A stretch of DNA of 64,000 nucleotides from Mesorhizobium sp. L-2-11 (GTDB lineage: Bacteria; Pseudomonadota; Alphaproteobacteria; Rhizobiales; Rhizobiaceae). The translations under genes were made by a program, and so were the position numbers. The notes beneath the pieces are model-generated. The model was not told where the DNA came from and ran no database searches. It saw only the letters and a list, made by a program, of their open reading frames with translations. This document shows positions 25,544 to 35,186 of this stretch, piece after piece (the first letter of the stretch is position 1; every line of letters begins with the position of its first letter). Where the stretch lies: contig NZ_AP023257.1 of NCBI RefSeq assembly GCF_016756595.1, positions 3,240,001 to 3,304,000 of the forward strand, given 5' to 3'.

Positions 25544-26662
25544 ATGCACCATATCATCACCGTAGCTCGTATCATCACCGTAGCCATTGTCGCGCTCGCG
25601 GCCGCCGCGCTTAGCTGTCCTGCGCGGGCGGAGGTGCTGATTGGGGTCGCAGGCCCGATGACCGGAAAGCTCGAATGGACTGGCACGCAGTTGAAGCGCG
25701 GCGCAGAGGTGGCTGTGGCCGACATCAATGCGGCGGGAGGTGTCCTCGGCGAGCAGGTGCGGCTCATCACGGTCGACGACTTCTGCGATCCCGAGCAAGC
25801 GGTGGCTGCTGCCCAAAAGCTGGTGGCTGACGGTGTAGTGTTCGTCGTCGGGCACTACTGCTCTGGAGCCTCGATTCCGGCATCGGAGGTTTACGAGGCG
25901 GCGGGAATTCTGCAGATTTCGCCGTCCTCGACCAATCCGCTGCTGACCGAGCAGGGCCGCGCCAACGTTTTCCGGGTCTGCAGTCGCGACGATGCGCAAG
26001 GCTTCGAAGCCGGCAACTTCCTGGCCGATCATTGGGGCGGCAAGAAGATCGCGATCCTCCACGACAATACGACCTACGGGAAAGGTCTCGCCGATGAAAC
26101 CAGGAAGCAGCTGAACAAGCGCGGCACGACCGAATCGATCTATGAAGCCTACGCTCCCGGGAAAGACGATTACTCGGCCGAGATCGCCTCGCTGCAGACG
26201 GCGGATATCGCCGTGCTCTATCTGGGCGGGTATCATACCGAGGCCGCGCTCATGGTTCGCGCGGCGCGCGACCGGGGCTACCCGGTTCAACTGATCTCGG
26301 GCGATGATACGGCGACCGAGGCATTCGGGCTCATTGCCGGCTCTGCCGCCGAGGGCACGCTCTTCACCTTTGTCCCCGACCCGCGCCGAAATTCCGAAGC
26401 TGCTGATGTCGTCGAACGGTTCCGCGCCGAGAACTTCGAGCCTGATTCCTGGACGCTGCACAGCTACGGAGCCGCCCAGACCTGGGCGCAGGCGGTCGAG
26501 AAGGCGGGCTCGCTGGAACCGCAGGCCGTGATCGCGTCGCTGCGCAACAATCAATTCGACACTGTGTTGGGCCGTATCGACTTTGACGACAAGGGCGATC
26601 TCACGACCCAAAGCTGGGTTTGGTACGTCTGGCGGAGTGGAGAGTACGTGCCGGTCGAGTGA
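25544..26662 (+). CDS. Orphan Leu/Ile/Val-type periplasmic binding protein
   Basis: A 372-residue protein of the LivK family, with a signal peptide (cleavage near 'CPARA'), 'GVAGPMTG' at the start of the mature chain and '[17 protein letters not shown]' in the ligand-binding hinge region. No permease or ATPase gene lies near. Instead the next gene, 32 bases downstream, encodes a membrane cyclase with a periplasmic region. It is therefore likely a ligand sensor that docks on that cyclase rather than a transporter part (inference). The ATG at 25544 is used; a GTG 9 bases upstream is in frame. Two mature Cys residues ('FCDPE' and 'HYCSG') could form a disulphide. Confidence 0.88.
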   Translation: MHHIITVARIITVAIVALAAAALSCPARAEVLIGVAGPMTGKLEWTGTQLKRGAEVAVADINAAGGVLGEQVRLITVDDFCDPEQAVAAAQKLVADGVVFVVGHYCSGASIPASEVYEAAGILQISPSSTNPLLTEQGRANVFRVCSRDDAQGFEAGNFLADHWGGKKIAILHDNTTYGKGLADETRKQLNKRGTTESIYEAYAPGKDDYSAEIASLQTADIAVLYLGGYHTEAALMVRAARDRGYPVQLISGDDTATEAFGLIAGSAAEGTLFTFVPDPRRNSEAADVVERFRAENFEPDSWTLHSYGAAQTWAQAVEKAGSLEPQAVIASLRNNQFDTVLGRIDFDDKGDLTTQSWVWYVWRSGEYVPVE

Positions 26663-26694
26663 GAATCCGCCGGCGCGCTGCTCGAGGGCATCTG

Positions 26695-29217
26695 ATGCAG
26701 GGCAATTCAGCGCGATCGTTGAGATCAAGCGTCGCTGCAATGCTTGAACGCCTGGGCATACGCGGCCGCCTGTTGCTGGCCTTTTTCGGTATCAGCGCCT
26801 TCGCGGTGCTCGCGACAGCAGCAGCTCTTTTTGCCTTCCTAGAAGTAGGAGAGGTCGTCGACCGGATCACCAGGGATCGGGTGCCGTCGGCGCTCGCGTC
26901 CCTCCAGCTGTCGCGCCAGGCCGAGCGGGTCGCCGCCAGTGCGCCCGCCGTGCTGACTACGACCAGCAAGGCTCAGCACAACGAGGTATCGGCTGCGATC
27001 GGGGTCGAGATGACGCGCCTCGAGGAACTGCTTGCCGCTTTCAAAGGCGCCAGGCTTAGCACGGCGGTGGTGGCTGAGATCGAGGCCGCGGTGCTTGGTC
27101 TGCGGCACAATCTGAACGCTCTCGACGACCTTGTCGCCGCACGTCTCACCGTGGTCGCGCGCAAGGAAGAACTGTTACGCCGCCTGTCGGCTACGACAAG
27201 TGCAAGCCAGCGCCTTGTGGCGCCCGGTATCCTAGTGATGAACTCCAAGCTTCAGCAATGGCGGACGGTCACGGCCGACACGTCGCTAGCGTCGGATCAA
27301 GGCGCTGCGGCGACGGTCGACCTGGTCGAGGCGATTGCGGCCTACATCCCGCAGCAGAAGGCGCAGGACGAGATCTCGCAGGTCAATGACGCACTGGTGA
27401 GGACGGCGGACGCGCCGACACCAGGCGATCTTGCGTTGCTGCTGTTCCCGCTGCGCCGGTCGCTCGCCGCGCTCGAAACGATTTCCACCGAGATCGACGA
27501 GAGGCTGCGGGTCCGGTTCCGACAGCTGGTGGACGAGTTGAAGGTGCTGATTGATGGTGAGAACAGTGTCCCGAAGGCGCGACAGGACGAGCTCGCCGTC
27601 CTGGCGCAGGGCGAAGAGCTTCTGGCCGAAAACAATCAGTTGTCGCGCACTCTTACCTCTGCCGTCGATCGCCTGGTCGCCAAGGCAGACCACGAGATCA
27701 CCGCGTCCGGTCTCGAAGCCGCGGTCGTCCAGCGCTACGGGACCGGGGTTGTCCTTGGTTCCGCCTTTCTCAGCCTCTTGAGCTCGGTTCTGATCGCTTG
27801 GCTCTATGTCGACCGCAGCCTTCTCGCCCGTCTGGGAAGCGTTAGCCAGGGCATGCTCGCGATCGCCGGCGGCAATCTTCGGACGCCGCTGCCTGAGGCG
27901 GGCCGCGATGAAATCGGCCGCATGGCCGAGGCGCTCAGGCTCTTCCGGGACACCGCGGTCGAGGTGAAGGAAAAGAACCTGCGCGAGGTCGCCGAGGCCC
28001 GCCAGCGACTCATCGATGCCATCGAGAGCATCTCCGAGGGATTCGCTCTCTACGACGGGGAGGACCGGCTGGTCCTAAGCAACAGCCGCTACCGAGAACT
28101 GCTTTACAGCGACCTTGCGATCGAACTGACGCCCGGCACGACATTCGAGCACATCATTCGTCGATCAGCTGAGCGCGGCTATATTAGGGATGCCGAGGGG
28201 CGGTTCGAGGAATGGGTCGCAGAGCGGCTCTCCCGGCATCGTAACCCTGCCGAACCGTGGGTGCAGCAGCGAGGCGACGGGCGGTGGGTCCTGATAAGCG
28301 AGCGGCGGATCACCGGCGGCGGTACGGTCGCGGTTTACTCTGATATCACCGAGCTGAAGCAACGGGAGGAGAACCTAGCCGAGAAATCCGCGGCCCTCGA
28401 GGCGCTTTCCAGCAAACTGGCGAAGTATTTAGCACCCCAAGTGTACAACTCGATATTCACGGGCCGCCAGGACGTCAGGATCGCCAGCCAGCGGAAGAAG
28501 CTGACGATATGCTTCACGGATATCGCCGGCTTTACCGAGACCACCGACAAGATGGAGTCGGAAGACCTCACCCAGCTTCTCAATCACTATCTGACGGAGA
28601 TGTCGAAAATCGCCTTGGATCACGGCGCGACGATCGACAAGTATGTCGGCGACGCGATCCTGATGTTTTTCGGCGACCCGGAGACTCGCGGCGTCAAGGA
28701 GGACGCGCTCGCCTGCGTTGAAATGGCTCTCGCCATGCAGAAGCGGATGAGCGAACTCGCCGAAATCTGGCGCGACATCGGCATAGAAACGCCACTGCGC
28801 TGCCGCATCGGCATCCACACCGACTATTGCACTGTCGGCAACTTCGGCAGCGAGGACCGGATGGACTACACGATAATCGGCGGCGCCGTGAATCTCGCCT
28901 CACGTCTTGAGCAGGAGGCGCAGCCAGGGACCGTGCTCATTTCCTATGAAACGTATGCGCAAGTGAAGGACACAATTGACTGCGACGAGCTGGGACGCAT
29001 CCACGTCAAAGGGATCGCCTACCCCGTCGCCACTTATCGCGTCATCGATGTGAAGGCCAATCTTGTCGCTGCCTGTCGCGCCGTTCGAACCGAATTGCCG
29101 CATCTCAGACTGGAAGCTGAGCCCGAGCTGATGTCTGCTGACGAGCGTGACCAAGCCGCAACTGCGCTTCGAGACGTGCTCGATAGACTTTGTCACAAGC
29201 CTGTGTCGGAGGGATAG
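26695..29217 (+). CDS. Membrane-bound HAMP-PAS class III adenylate cyclase
   Basis: An 840-residue sensor. In order: membrane helix (about 25-50), a roughly 300-residue helical periplasmic region, second membrane helix (about 350-371), HAMP domain (to about 425), a PAS domain (about 441-560, beginning '[16 protein letters not shown]') and a C-terminal class III cyclase. The cyclase has metal Asp residues in '[10 protein letters not shown]' and '[13 protein letters not shown]', and Asn/Arg in '[11 protein letters not shown]'. Lys before the second Asp and Asp in 'RMDYTIIGG' fit ATP as substrate. The helical periplasmic region resembles that of TorS-like sensors, which bind a periplasmic protein, and the preceding gene encodes such a protein. 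The start at 26695 follows GAGGG. Confidence 0.9.
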   Translation: MQGNSARSLRSSVAAMLERLGIRGRLLLAFFGISAFAVLATAAALFAFLEVGEVVDRITRDRVPSALASLQLSRQAERVAASAPAVLTTTSKAQHNEVSAAIGVEMTRLEELLAAFKGARLSTAVVAEIEAAVLGLRHNLNALDDLVAARLTVVARKEELLRRLSATTSASQRLVAPGILVMNSKLQQWRTVTADTSLASDQGAAATVDLVEAIAAYIPQQKAQDEISQVNDALVRTADAPTPGDLALLLFPLRRSLAALETISTEIDERLRVRFRQLVDELKVLIDGENSVPKARQDELAVLAQGEELLAENNQLSRTLTSAVDRLVAKADHEITASGLEAAVVQRYGTGVVLGSAFLSLLSSVLIAWLYVDRSLLARLGSVSQGMLAIAGGNLRTPLPEAGRDEIGRMAEALRLFRDTAVEVKEKNLREVAEARQRLIDAIESISEGFALYDGEDRLVLSNSRYRELLYSDLAIELTPGTTFEHIIRRSAERGYIRDAEGRFEEWVAERLSRHRNPAEPWVQQRGDGRWVLISERRITGGGTVAVYSDITELKQREENLAEKSAALEALSSKLAKYLAPQVYNSIFTGRQDVRIASQRKKLTICFTDIAGFTETTDKMESEDLTQLLNHYLTEMSKIALDHGATIDKYVGDAILMFFGDPETRGVKEDALACVEMALAMQKRMSELAEIWRDIGIETPLRCRIGIHTDYCTVGNFGSEDRMDYTIIGGAVNLASRLEQEAQPGTVLISYETYAQVKDTIDCDELGRIHVKGIAYPVATYRVIDVKANLVAACRAVRTELPHLRLEAEPELMSADERDQAATALRDVLDRLCHKPVSEG

Positions 29218-29431
29218 TCTTCTCCTACAGCGCTCACCTCGTCGATCAACCACAGCTGACCGCGCCCCAATCTCGTTCGATCCGAAATGATCCTGACGCG
29301 AACTGACAGCGTTGGGCACCCTGCGCTGAGCTGATCGTTCAGCTAGTGAGCAAGTTGCTTGTAGGAAAAGAGCCAAAGCCTCGCTCCTTGTTTGCGCTTG
29401 GAAGGCGGGCGCCTGTCGATTTGAGTTGTGT

Positions 29432-29484
29432 TTGACACGGGGGCGCTATGGCAATAGCGTGTAACTGGTATCAAAGGTATGCCA
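29432..29484 (+). promoter_or_regulatory. Candidate promoter and GntR operator of the sugar operon
   Basis: TTGACA (29432-29437) is a consensus -35 box with TAGCGT 17 bases on. Just before the GTG start of the regulator gene, TGGTATCAAAGGTATGCCA (29466-29484) is an imperfect dyad (TGGTAT against TGGCAT), of a size usual for FadR-type GntR sites. Assignment is by position and symmetry only. Confidence 0.45.
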
Positions 29485-29485
29485 A

Positions 29486-30193
29486 GTGATTGGTGTTCAG
29501 ATCAAGCAGCGGAAGCTTTCGGACGAGGTTGCAGAGCACCTCGAGCGGATGATCCGCAAGGGAGAACTGGCCGAAGCCGAGCGGCTGCCGTCGGAACGGG
29601 AACTCATGCGGCAGTTCGGGGTCGGGCGGCCCTCAATTCGTGAGGCGCTGCTGCATCTGAGAAAGATGGGCCTTGTCGAGGTGAGATCCGGCGAGCGTGC
29701 CCGCGTCACCCGCCCCACACCCCAATTCGTAATCGACGCCCTTTCAGGGCCGGCGCGACACATGATTTCGGCCCCGGGCGGGGTTCAGGACTTCCAGAGC
29801 GCACGTTTGTTTTTCGAGGTCGGGCTTGCCCGCAACGCCGCTGTGAATGCCACGCCAGAGGACATTGAAAGCCTCAGGGCGGCGCTGGAGATGAACCGGC
29901 AGTCGATCGGCGACCTCACGCGCTTCGAACGCACTGACGTGGACTTCCATTACGTGCTGGCGGTGATCACCCGAAATCGAATCTTCACAGCTATCCATGC
30001 GGCGTTGGCCGAATGGCTGCTCGAACAGCGGCGAACGACTTTGGCCGAAGGTGAAGACCGCAAGGCCTACGAAGCCCATCGCGACATCTTCGAGGCGATC
30101 GCGGCGCGCGATCCGGACCGGGCCGAAGCGGCGATGCGCAGGCATTTGGACTATGTGTCGAGGCGCTATCTGGAAATCGCGAGGCCCATGTGA
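29486..30193 (+). CDS. GntR-family (FadR subfamily) transcriptional regulator
   Basis: A 235-residue regulator. The N-terminal winged helix (about residues 8-72) includes 'RLPSERELMRQFGVGRPSI', the usual recognition segment, and the C-terminal helical FCD domain carries 'DVDFHYVL' and 'HRDIFEAIAARD', which supply the metal or ligand-binding His and Asp. It begins with GTG at 29486. It is the first gene of a plus-strand run to 39116 for uptake and breakdown of an unknown sugar or sugar acid, which it probably controls. Its last codons overlap the next gene (TGATG). Confidence 0.9.
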   Translation: MIGVQIKQRKLSDEVAEHLERMIRKGELAEAERLPSERELMRQFGVGRPSIREALLHLRKMGLVEVRSGERARVTRPTPQFVIDALSGPARHMISAPGGVQDFQSARLFFEVGLARNAAVNATPEDIESLRAALEMNRQSIGDLTRFERTDVDFHYVLAVITRNRIFTAIHAALAEWLLEQRRTTLAEGEDRKAYEAHRDIFEAIAARDPDRAEAAMRRHLDYVSRRYLEIARPM

Positions 30194-30498
30194 TGACCAG
30201 CTTCGTCGTCTGGGTCGATTTCCGCCTCAAGCCGGGCGCCCGAAACAGCTTCCGAAAGCTCGTCGACGCCAATGCGACTGCGTCGGTGCGCAACGAGGTC
30301 GGCTGCCGCCGCTTTGACGTGACGGAGGCGCGCGGCGAACCGGACCGGGTCGTGCTCTACGAGATTTACGACAGCGAGGCCGCCTTCGACGAACACTGCC
30401 GGACGGCTCATTTCGATGAATTCAACACGCACAGCGCGCCGCTCGTCGACACCAAGTCGGTGACGATCTGCGACCTCGTTCTCGAGGCTACGCCTTGA
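30193..30498 (+). CDS. ABM-domain putative monooxygenase/isomerase
   Basis: A 101-residue protein with the antibiotic-biosynthesis-monooxygenase dimeric ferredoxin-like fold: 'VDFRLKPGARNSFRKLV' then 'GCRRFDV' and 'YEIYDSEAAFDEHCRTAHF'. Relatives are LsrG-like isomerases and YgiN-like quinol monooxygenases. Its start overlaps the regulator's stop, so it belongs to this operon; a role with a labile sugar intermediate is plausible but not shown. Confidence 0.82.
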   Translation: MTSFVVWVDFRLKPGARNSFRKLVDANATASVRNEVGCRRFDVTEARGEPDRVVLYEIYDSEAAFDEHCRTAHFDEFNTHSAPLVDTKSVTICDLVLEATP

Positions 30499-30546
30499 AA
30501 AAAGCATAGCCGGATTGCGCTCTTCGGGGCGAAGGGGAGGAAATGC

Positions 30547-31323
30547 ATGTCAGAGCCTAGTCTCAAGGGGTTGGCTGCGCACCGACGGGTCAAGCTCGGC
30601 ACACTCGTCGCCGAATTCGCGACGCCGGGAATCGGGCACATTCTGAAATCCGCCGGCTGCGACTTCGTCTTCTTCGATATGGAGCATTCGGGCTTCAGCC
30701 TGGAAACGGTGAAGAGCGCGATCCGCTATTTCGAGGCGGCCGACCTGCCGGTTATGGTGCGTGTGCCGTCGCAGGACTATCATTTCCTCGCCCGCGCCAT
30801 GGACATGGGGGCTGAAGGCCTGATTGCGCCGATGGTGAGTACGGTCGAACAGGCGCAGCACATCATCAATTCGATGAAGTACCATCCTGCTGGCGCTCGC
30901 GGCGTAGCGCTACAGATCGCGCATGACCGCTACCGTCCGGGCTCGGTCGCAGATAAATTCGAAACGGCCAACCAGCGCTCGGTGTTCATCTGCCTGATCG
31001 AGACCGCCGACGGCGTCAACAACATCGATGGCATCGCGGGACTGGACGGGGTCGACTGCCTGTGGGTCGGACATTTCGATCTTTCGGTCTCACTCGGCGT
31101 TCCCGGCGACTTCGCCCATCCCACCTTCACCACGGCGATGGACAAGATCGTTGACGCCGCCAAGAAGCACAACAAATCGCTTGGACGCCTGGTACCGAGC
31201 GTCCAGCAGGGTCACGACTTCTATGCGAAAGGCTTCGATTTCATCTGTTATTCGGGTGACGTCTGGGTCCTGCACGATGCGATGGCCGACGCGGTCTCGA
31301 AGATCCGGGCCGGGTGCGAGTGA
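30547..31323 (+). CDS. HpcH/HpaI-family aldolase
   Basis: A 258-residue class II aldolase of the kind that cleaves 2-keto-3-deoxy acids to pyruvate (or a related keto acid) and an aldehyde. The fold shows as 'FVFFDMEHSG' (His), 'VMVRVPSQD' (catalytic Arg), 'ICLIETADGV' (metal Glu) and 'CLWVGHFDLSVSLG' (metal Asp). GGGGAGG precedes the ATG at 30547. In this operon it would be the carbon-carbon cleavage step. Substrate unknown. Confidence 0.9.
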   Translation: MSEPSLKGLAAHRRVKLGTLVAEFATPGIGHILKSAGCDFVFFDMEHSGFSLETVKSAIRYFEAADLPVMVRVPSQDYHFLARAMDMGAEGLIAPMVSTVEQAQHIINSMKYHPAGARGVALQIAHDRYRPGSVADKFETANQRSVFICLIETADGVNNIDGIAGLDGVDCLWVGHFDLSVSLGVPGDFAHPTFTTAMDKIVDAAKKHNKSLGRLVPSVQQGHDFYAKGFDFICYSGDVWVLHDAMADAVSKIRAGCE

Positions 31324-31336
31324 GGCGGAGGGGACG

Positions 31337-32389
31337 ATGGCCAACGCAATGTTCAGGGTGGCGCTATCCGGTGATTTCCGCAAGCCGGACGGCGCGCCGA
31401 CCTATCCCGACTTCGACCTGGAGCCGCTGCGCAATGCGCCCGGCATCGAGATGGCGTTCCTGGAACCGAACAATCCGCTGCGCGGCGATCAGCTTGAGGA
31501 TTTCGATGCATTGATCCTGCTCAGCCATCGCTTCGACGCGACCAGTGTCCCTAAGAGCGGCCGCCTGGCTGTCGTTGCCCGTTTCGGAGTCGGCTACGAT
31601 ACCGTCGACGTCGAGACCTGCACCGCCGCCGGCATCGCCCTGGTCATCACGCCCGATGGGGTGCGGCGGCCGGTCGCCGTATCCGTCATCACCTTCATGT
31701 TGGCACTGACCGGCAAACTGCTCACCAAGGACGCGCTGACCCGCAAGGGGCCTGCCGGGTTCAATCAGCGTTCGGAACATATGGGCGTTGGTCTCGTCGG
31801 GCGTACGTTGGGGTCGCTCGGCATCGGCAATATAGGCGCCGAGGTCTTTCGCCTGGCCAAGCCCTTCGACATGAAATTCGTCGCCCATGACCCTTTCGCC
31901 GACAGCAAGGTCGCTGCCGATCTGGGTATCGAACTGGTCGGGCTGGAGGATCTGTTCCGCCGCGCCGATGTGCTGTCGGTTAGCTGTCCGCTAACGCCTC
32001 AGACCCACCATATCGTCAATGCCGAGCGCCTCGCCCTGATGAAGCCGACAGCTTACCTGATCAACACCGCGCGCGGTCCGATCGTCGACCAGGAGGCGCT
32101 GACGAAAGTGCTGCAGGAGCGCCGCATCGCCGGCGCGGGGCTCGACGTGCTGGAGCAGGAGCCGCCGGATGCCGACGACCCGATCCTCAAGCTCGACAAC
32201 GTTATCCTGACGCCGCACGCGCTCTGCTGGACCGACCAGTGTTTTGCCGGAAACGGTGCTGCGGACGTCAAGGCGGTCATCGAGGTGCAGCACGGCCGCC
32301 AGCCGCGCGGCGTGGTCAATCGCGAGGTGCTGTCAAGCGAGGCATGGAAGAGACGGCTGGCCGGTTTCGCCGCCCGCTTCGGGACATAG
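31337..32389 (+). CDS. D-isomer-specific 2-hydroxyacid dehydrogenase
   Basis: A 350-residue NAD(P)-dependent dehydrogenase. The cofactor loop is 'GSLGIGNIGAE'; the catalytic residues are Arg in 'NTARGPIVDQ', Glu in 'LDVLEQEPPD' and His in 'LTPHALCW'. It starts 14 bases after the aldolase gene at an ATG (31337), following GGAGGGGA. It may oxidise the imported acid or reduce the aldehyde or keto acid made by the aldolase. Confidence 0.9.
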   Translation: MANAMFRVALSGDFRKPDGAPTYPDFDLEPLRNAPGIEMAFLEPNNPLRGDQLEDFDALILLSHRFDATSVPKSGRLAVVARFGVGYDTVDVETCTAAGIALVITPDGVRRPVAVSVITFMLALTGKLLTKDALTRKGPAGFNQRSEHMGVGLVGRTLGSLGIGNIGAEVFRLAKPFDMKFVAHDPFADSKVAADLGIELVGLEDLFRRADVLSVSCPLTPQTHHIVNAERLALMKPTAYLINTARGPIVDQEALTKVLQERRIAGAGLDVLEQEPPDADDPILKLDNVILTPHALCWTDQCFAGNGAADVKAVIEVQHGRQPRGVVNREVLSSEAWKRRLAGFAARFGT

Positions 32390-32394
32390 GAGTA

Positions 32395-32449
32395 CGAGCA
32401 TTCGGCGCGCCGCCGCGCCTTCGCGGCGGCTTCACGAGAGGAATGCTCG
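32395..32449 (+). promoter_or_regulatory. Nested stem-loop before the binding-protein gene
   Basis: CGAGCATTC (32395-32403) pairs with GAATGCTCG (32441-32449), and inside it GCCGCCGCG (32409-32417) pairs with CGCGGCGGC (32422-32430) around CCTT. No T-run follows, so it is more likely an mRNA stability or processing element than a terminator. It separates the catabolic genes from the transporter genes. Confidence 0.65.
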
Positions 32450-32503
32450 ACCGCCGCGCCCGCGGACGAGCGAAGGCAAACGAAAATGGGAGGACCAAGC
32501 ACT

Positions 32504-34131
32504 ATGAACGATCATGAAAAACGTGACTTTCAGGCAGGCCTCGAAGCAGAGGTCGACGCCTTTATGCGCGGCGAAACCACCCGCCGAACCTTCATAACCC
32601 GCTTCGGCCAGATGACCGGCATGCTGGCGGCGTCCGGACCGATCCTCGCCATGATGACGGATTGGGCGCTGGCGCAGCAGAAGCTCGAACTGGCAGACGC
32701 CGCTTCACCGCTCGGCCAGGCGCAGGCGGCGGCCATGGTTCCGCCTTCCGCGCCGTCGAGGCGGCGAAGGCGCATTCGGGCGTCACGCTGAACATGACCT
32801 ACGAGGCAGGCCTGCAGGCTCTCGACCCGCGCAATTTCAGTGGACCGATGTGGGAGCAGCTTACGGGCATGAAGTCGAACGTGGTCGAACTGTCGAACCC
32901 GGACCAGTACTCCAAGGCCGTTGCCGAGCACATTGCCGGCTCAGGCGCCTACGACGTCCTCGACATCTCGCCCGCCTGGACGCCGTCGCTAGCCGATGGC
33001 GGCGTCATCGCGCCCCTCGACGATTACATCGCCAAATACATGAACCCGGCCGACCTCGAGGACTATCATCCGCTTTACAAGGCGCTGCCGACCTACAAGG
33101 GCAAGATCTGGGGCTTCTTCGACGACGGCGACATGTTCGCTCTCTACTACCGGAAGGACATCTTCGAGGATCCGAAGATGGTGGAAGCCTACCAGGCCAA
33201 GTTCAACGCCAAGCTGGCGCCGCCGAAGACCTGGGAGGAATACGCCCAGATCGCCCAGTTCATCACCGACCAGATGGCGCCGAACGTTTATGGCGCAGGC
33301 CATTTCCGCAAGGCGGGCAGTCCCGGCAACCAGTTCGACTTTCTGCAGCAGTACCGCGCCAACGGTGGAAAACTGTTCGGCGACGACATGAAGGCCGGCT
33401 TGGCTTCGGATGCCGGCGTCAAGACGCTGCAGAACATGATTGCAGCCAATGCGGCGTCGATTCCCGGCAACAATGAACTCGACGCCGTCTCGCTGTGGGC
33501 GGCGTTCCTGACCGGCAAGGTAGCGATGATCTACTCCTGGCCGCCGTCTGGCCGCATGGCCGCGAACTATTCGCAGTCGGCCACCGCGATCAACTTCATC
33601 CCGCAATCACAGATCGCCGGCAAGGTCGGCTACGCGGTCGTGCCCGGCAATCCTGAACATGCGACCGGCTACAATAAGGCGCTGTCGGCGGATTCGGCGA
33701 ACCCCGAAGCGGCCTACCTGTTCATGCAATGGGCCTGCTCGCCGCCGGTCTCGCTTGCGCGCTGCATGCTGCCCTACGCCCTGCGCGATCCCTACCGCAT
33801 CTCCCACTTCAAATCCGAGCTTTACGGCGCGCTGTTCCCGAGCGCCAAGGAGTATCTGAGCAATCTTAACAACTCGGCCAATGTCGGCCTCCTCGACCCG
33901 ATCATGCCAGGCGCGCAGGACTATTTCCTGAGCATCGACCGCATGTGCACGGCGGTGTGGGCCGGTGCGGATTCGAAGGCCTCGCTAGAAACAGCGGCGG
34001 CCGAGTGGAATGAGACGACCGACCGGCTCGGCGTCGATTCGCAGAAGGCATTCTACACCGAGTTCCTGAAACTGCCGGGCGCTACCGCCGACAACACGGT
34101 GGAGAAGCTCGGCATGGCGGTCACCCTCTGA
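32504..34131 (+). pseudogene. ABC sugar-type substrate-binding protein, frameshifted after the signal region
   Basis: The 5' part, from ATG 32504 (GGGAGG upstream), encodes a twin-arginine-type leader ('TTRRTFITRFGQMTG') and runs to 'LGQAQAAA' near 32734. From there the family sequence continues in another frame: 'HGSAFRAVEAAKAH', then about 455 more residues to 34131, ending 'EKLGMAVTL'. The shift equals loss of one base, or 1+3n bases, near 32730-32740. The rest is an intact family 1-type binding protein ('WPPSGRMAANYSQS', 'GYAVVPGNPEHATGY'). As read, no exported full-length protein can be made. Real mutation and sequencing error are both possible. Confidence 0.85.
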
Positions 34132-34244
34132 TCTCGGCTTGCATCAGGGACGCCGGCCGGCATTCTTGACCAAAAATCGATGTTGCGGGCGCTTGGTCCG
34201 CAACACCTCGTCGCAACCGCCGGGCAGGTTTTGGGATGTAGTCG

Positions 34245-35186
34245 ATGCAGCATACCGCAACCATCAGTCGCTTGAAGGCCGCTGGCGCCCCGCCACGACT
34301 GTCGGGCTTCGCACAATGGGCGGACCGCCACTTCAAATGGCTGCTGGTGGCGCCTGCGGTACTGCTGATCCTGGCGCTGTCGGTCTATCCGCTGCTGTTC
34401 TCGCTGGTCGTGTCTTTCATCAACTATGATTTCCAGGTGCCGGGCCACGCCTTTGTCGGATTGAAGAATTTCGAGCGCGTCGTGTTCGATCCCGTCGCGC
34501 GCTGGTCGCTGTTGCTGACAGCGTGGCTGTCGGGGATTAGCGTCGCTATCGAATTCGTTCTCGGCCTTCTGGTGGCGCTGACCATGGTTCGCAGCTTTCC
34601 GGGCCGCGGCGTGATCATGTCGATCCTGATCGTGCCGCTGTTCATCAGTCCGGTCATCGTCGGCCAGGCCTGGACGCTGCTGCTGCAGCGGCCTTTCGGG
34701 CCGACCAACTACATTTTGACGCAACTTCTGGGGCAGGAGGTGACAATCGGCTGGATGACCGAATCGCCATGGCTTTATGTTTCGCTGATTGTCGCCGATG
34801 TTTGGCAGTGGACACCGTTCATGTTCGTCATCCTGCTCGCCGGGCTTACCGCCATTCCCCCGAACCTTTACGAGGCGGCGGAACTCGACGGGGTCAATGC
34901 CTGGCAAGCGTTCTGGGCGATAACCCTGCCGCATCTCGCGCCAATGATGCTGCTGGCGCTGACCTTTCGGCTGCTCGATGCAATCCGCATGTTCGATACT
35001 ATTTTCATCATGACCGGCGGCGGGCCGGGCACGCGGACCTACACCGCCTCCTACTATCTCTACACCGTCGGCTTCACCCAGTTCCACCTGTCGCAGGCGA
35101 CCGCCGGAAGCTGGTTGTTCCTGGTCTTCACCGCGCTCGTGGTGATGCTGCTGGTGCGACGGCTTTTGAAGACGGAGCCAGTCTGA
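34245..35186 (+). CDS. Sugar ABC transporter permease (MalF/UgpA type)
   Basis: A 313-residue inner-membrane protein with six hydrophobic helices and the EAA loop 'YEAAELDGVNAWQAFWAITLP' region (Glu-Ala-Ala then Gly-Val-Asn), which docks on the ATPase. 'IMTGGGPGTRT' is typical of MalF/UgpA-type subunits. Its stop overlaps the start of the second permease gene (TGATG). Confidence 0.93.
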   Translation: MQHTATISRLKAAGAPPRLSGFAQWADRHFKWLLVAPAVLLILALSVYPLLFSLVVSFINYDFQVPGHAFVGLKNFERVVFDPVARWSLLLTAWLSGISVAIEFVLGLLVALTMVRSFPGRGVIMSILIVPLFISPVIVGQAWTLLLQRPFGPTNYILTQLLGQEVTIGWMTESPWLYVSLIVADVWQWTPFMFVILLAGLTAIPPNLYEAAELDGVNAWQAFWAITLPHLAPMMLLALTFRLLDAIRMFDTIFIMTGGGPGTRTYTASYYLYTVGFTQFHLSQATAGSWLFLVFTALVVMLLVRRLLKTEPV

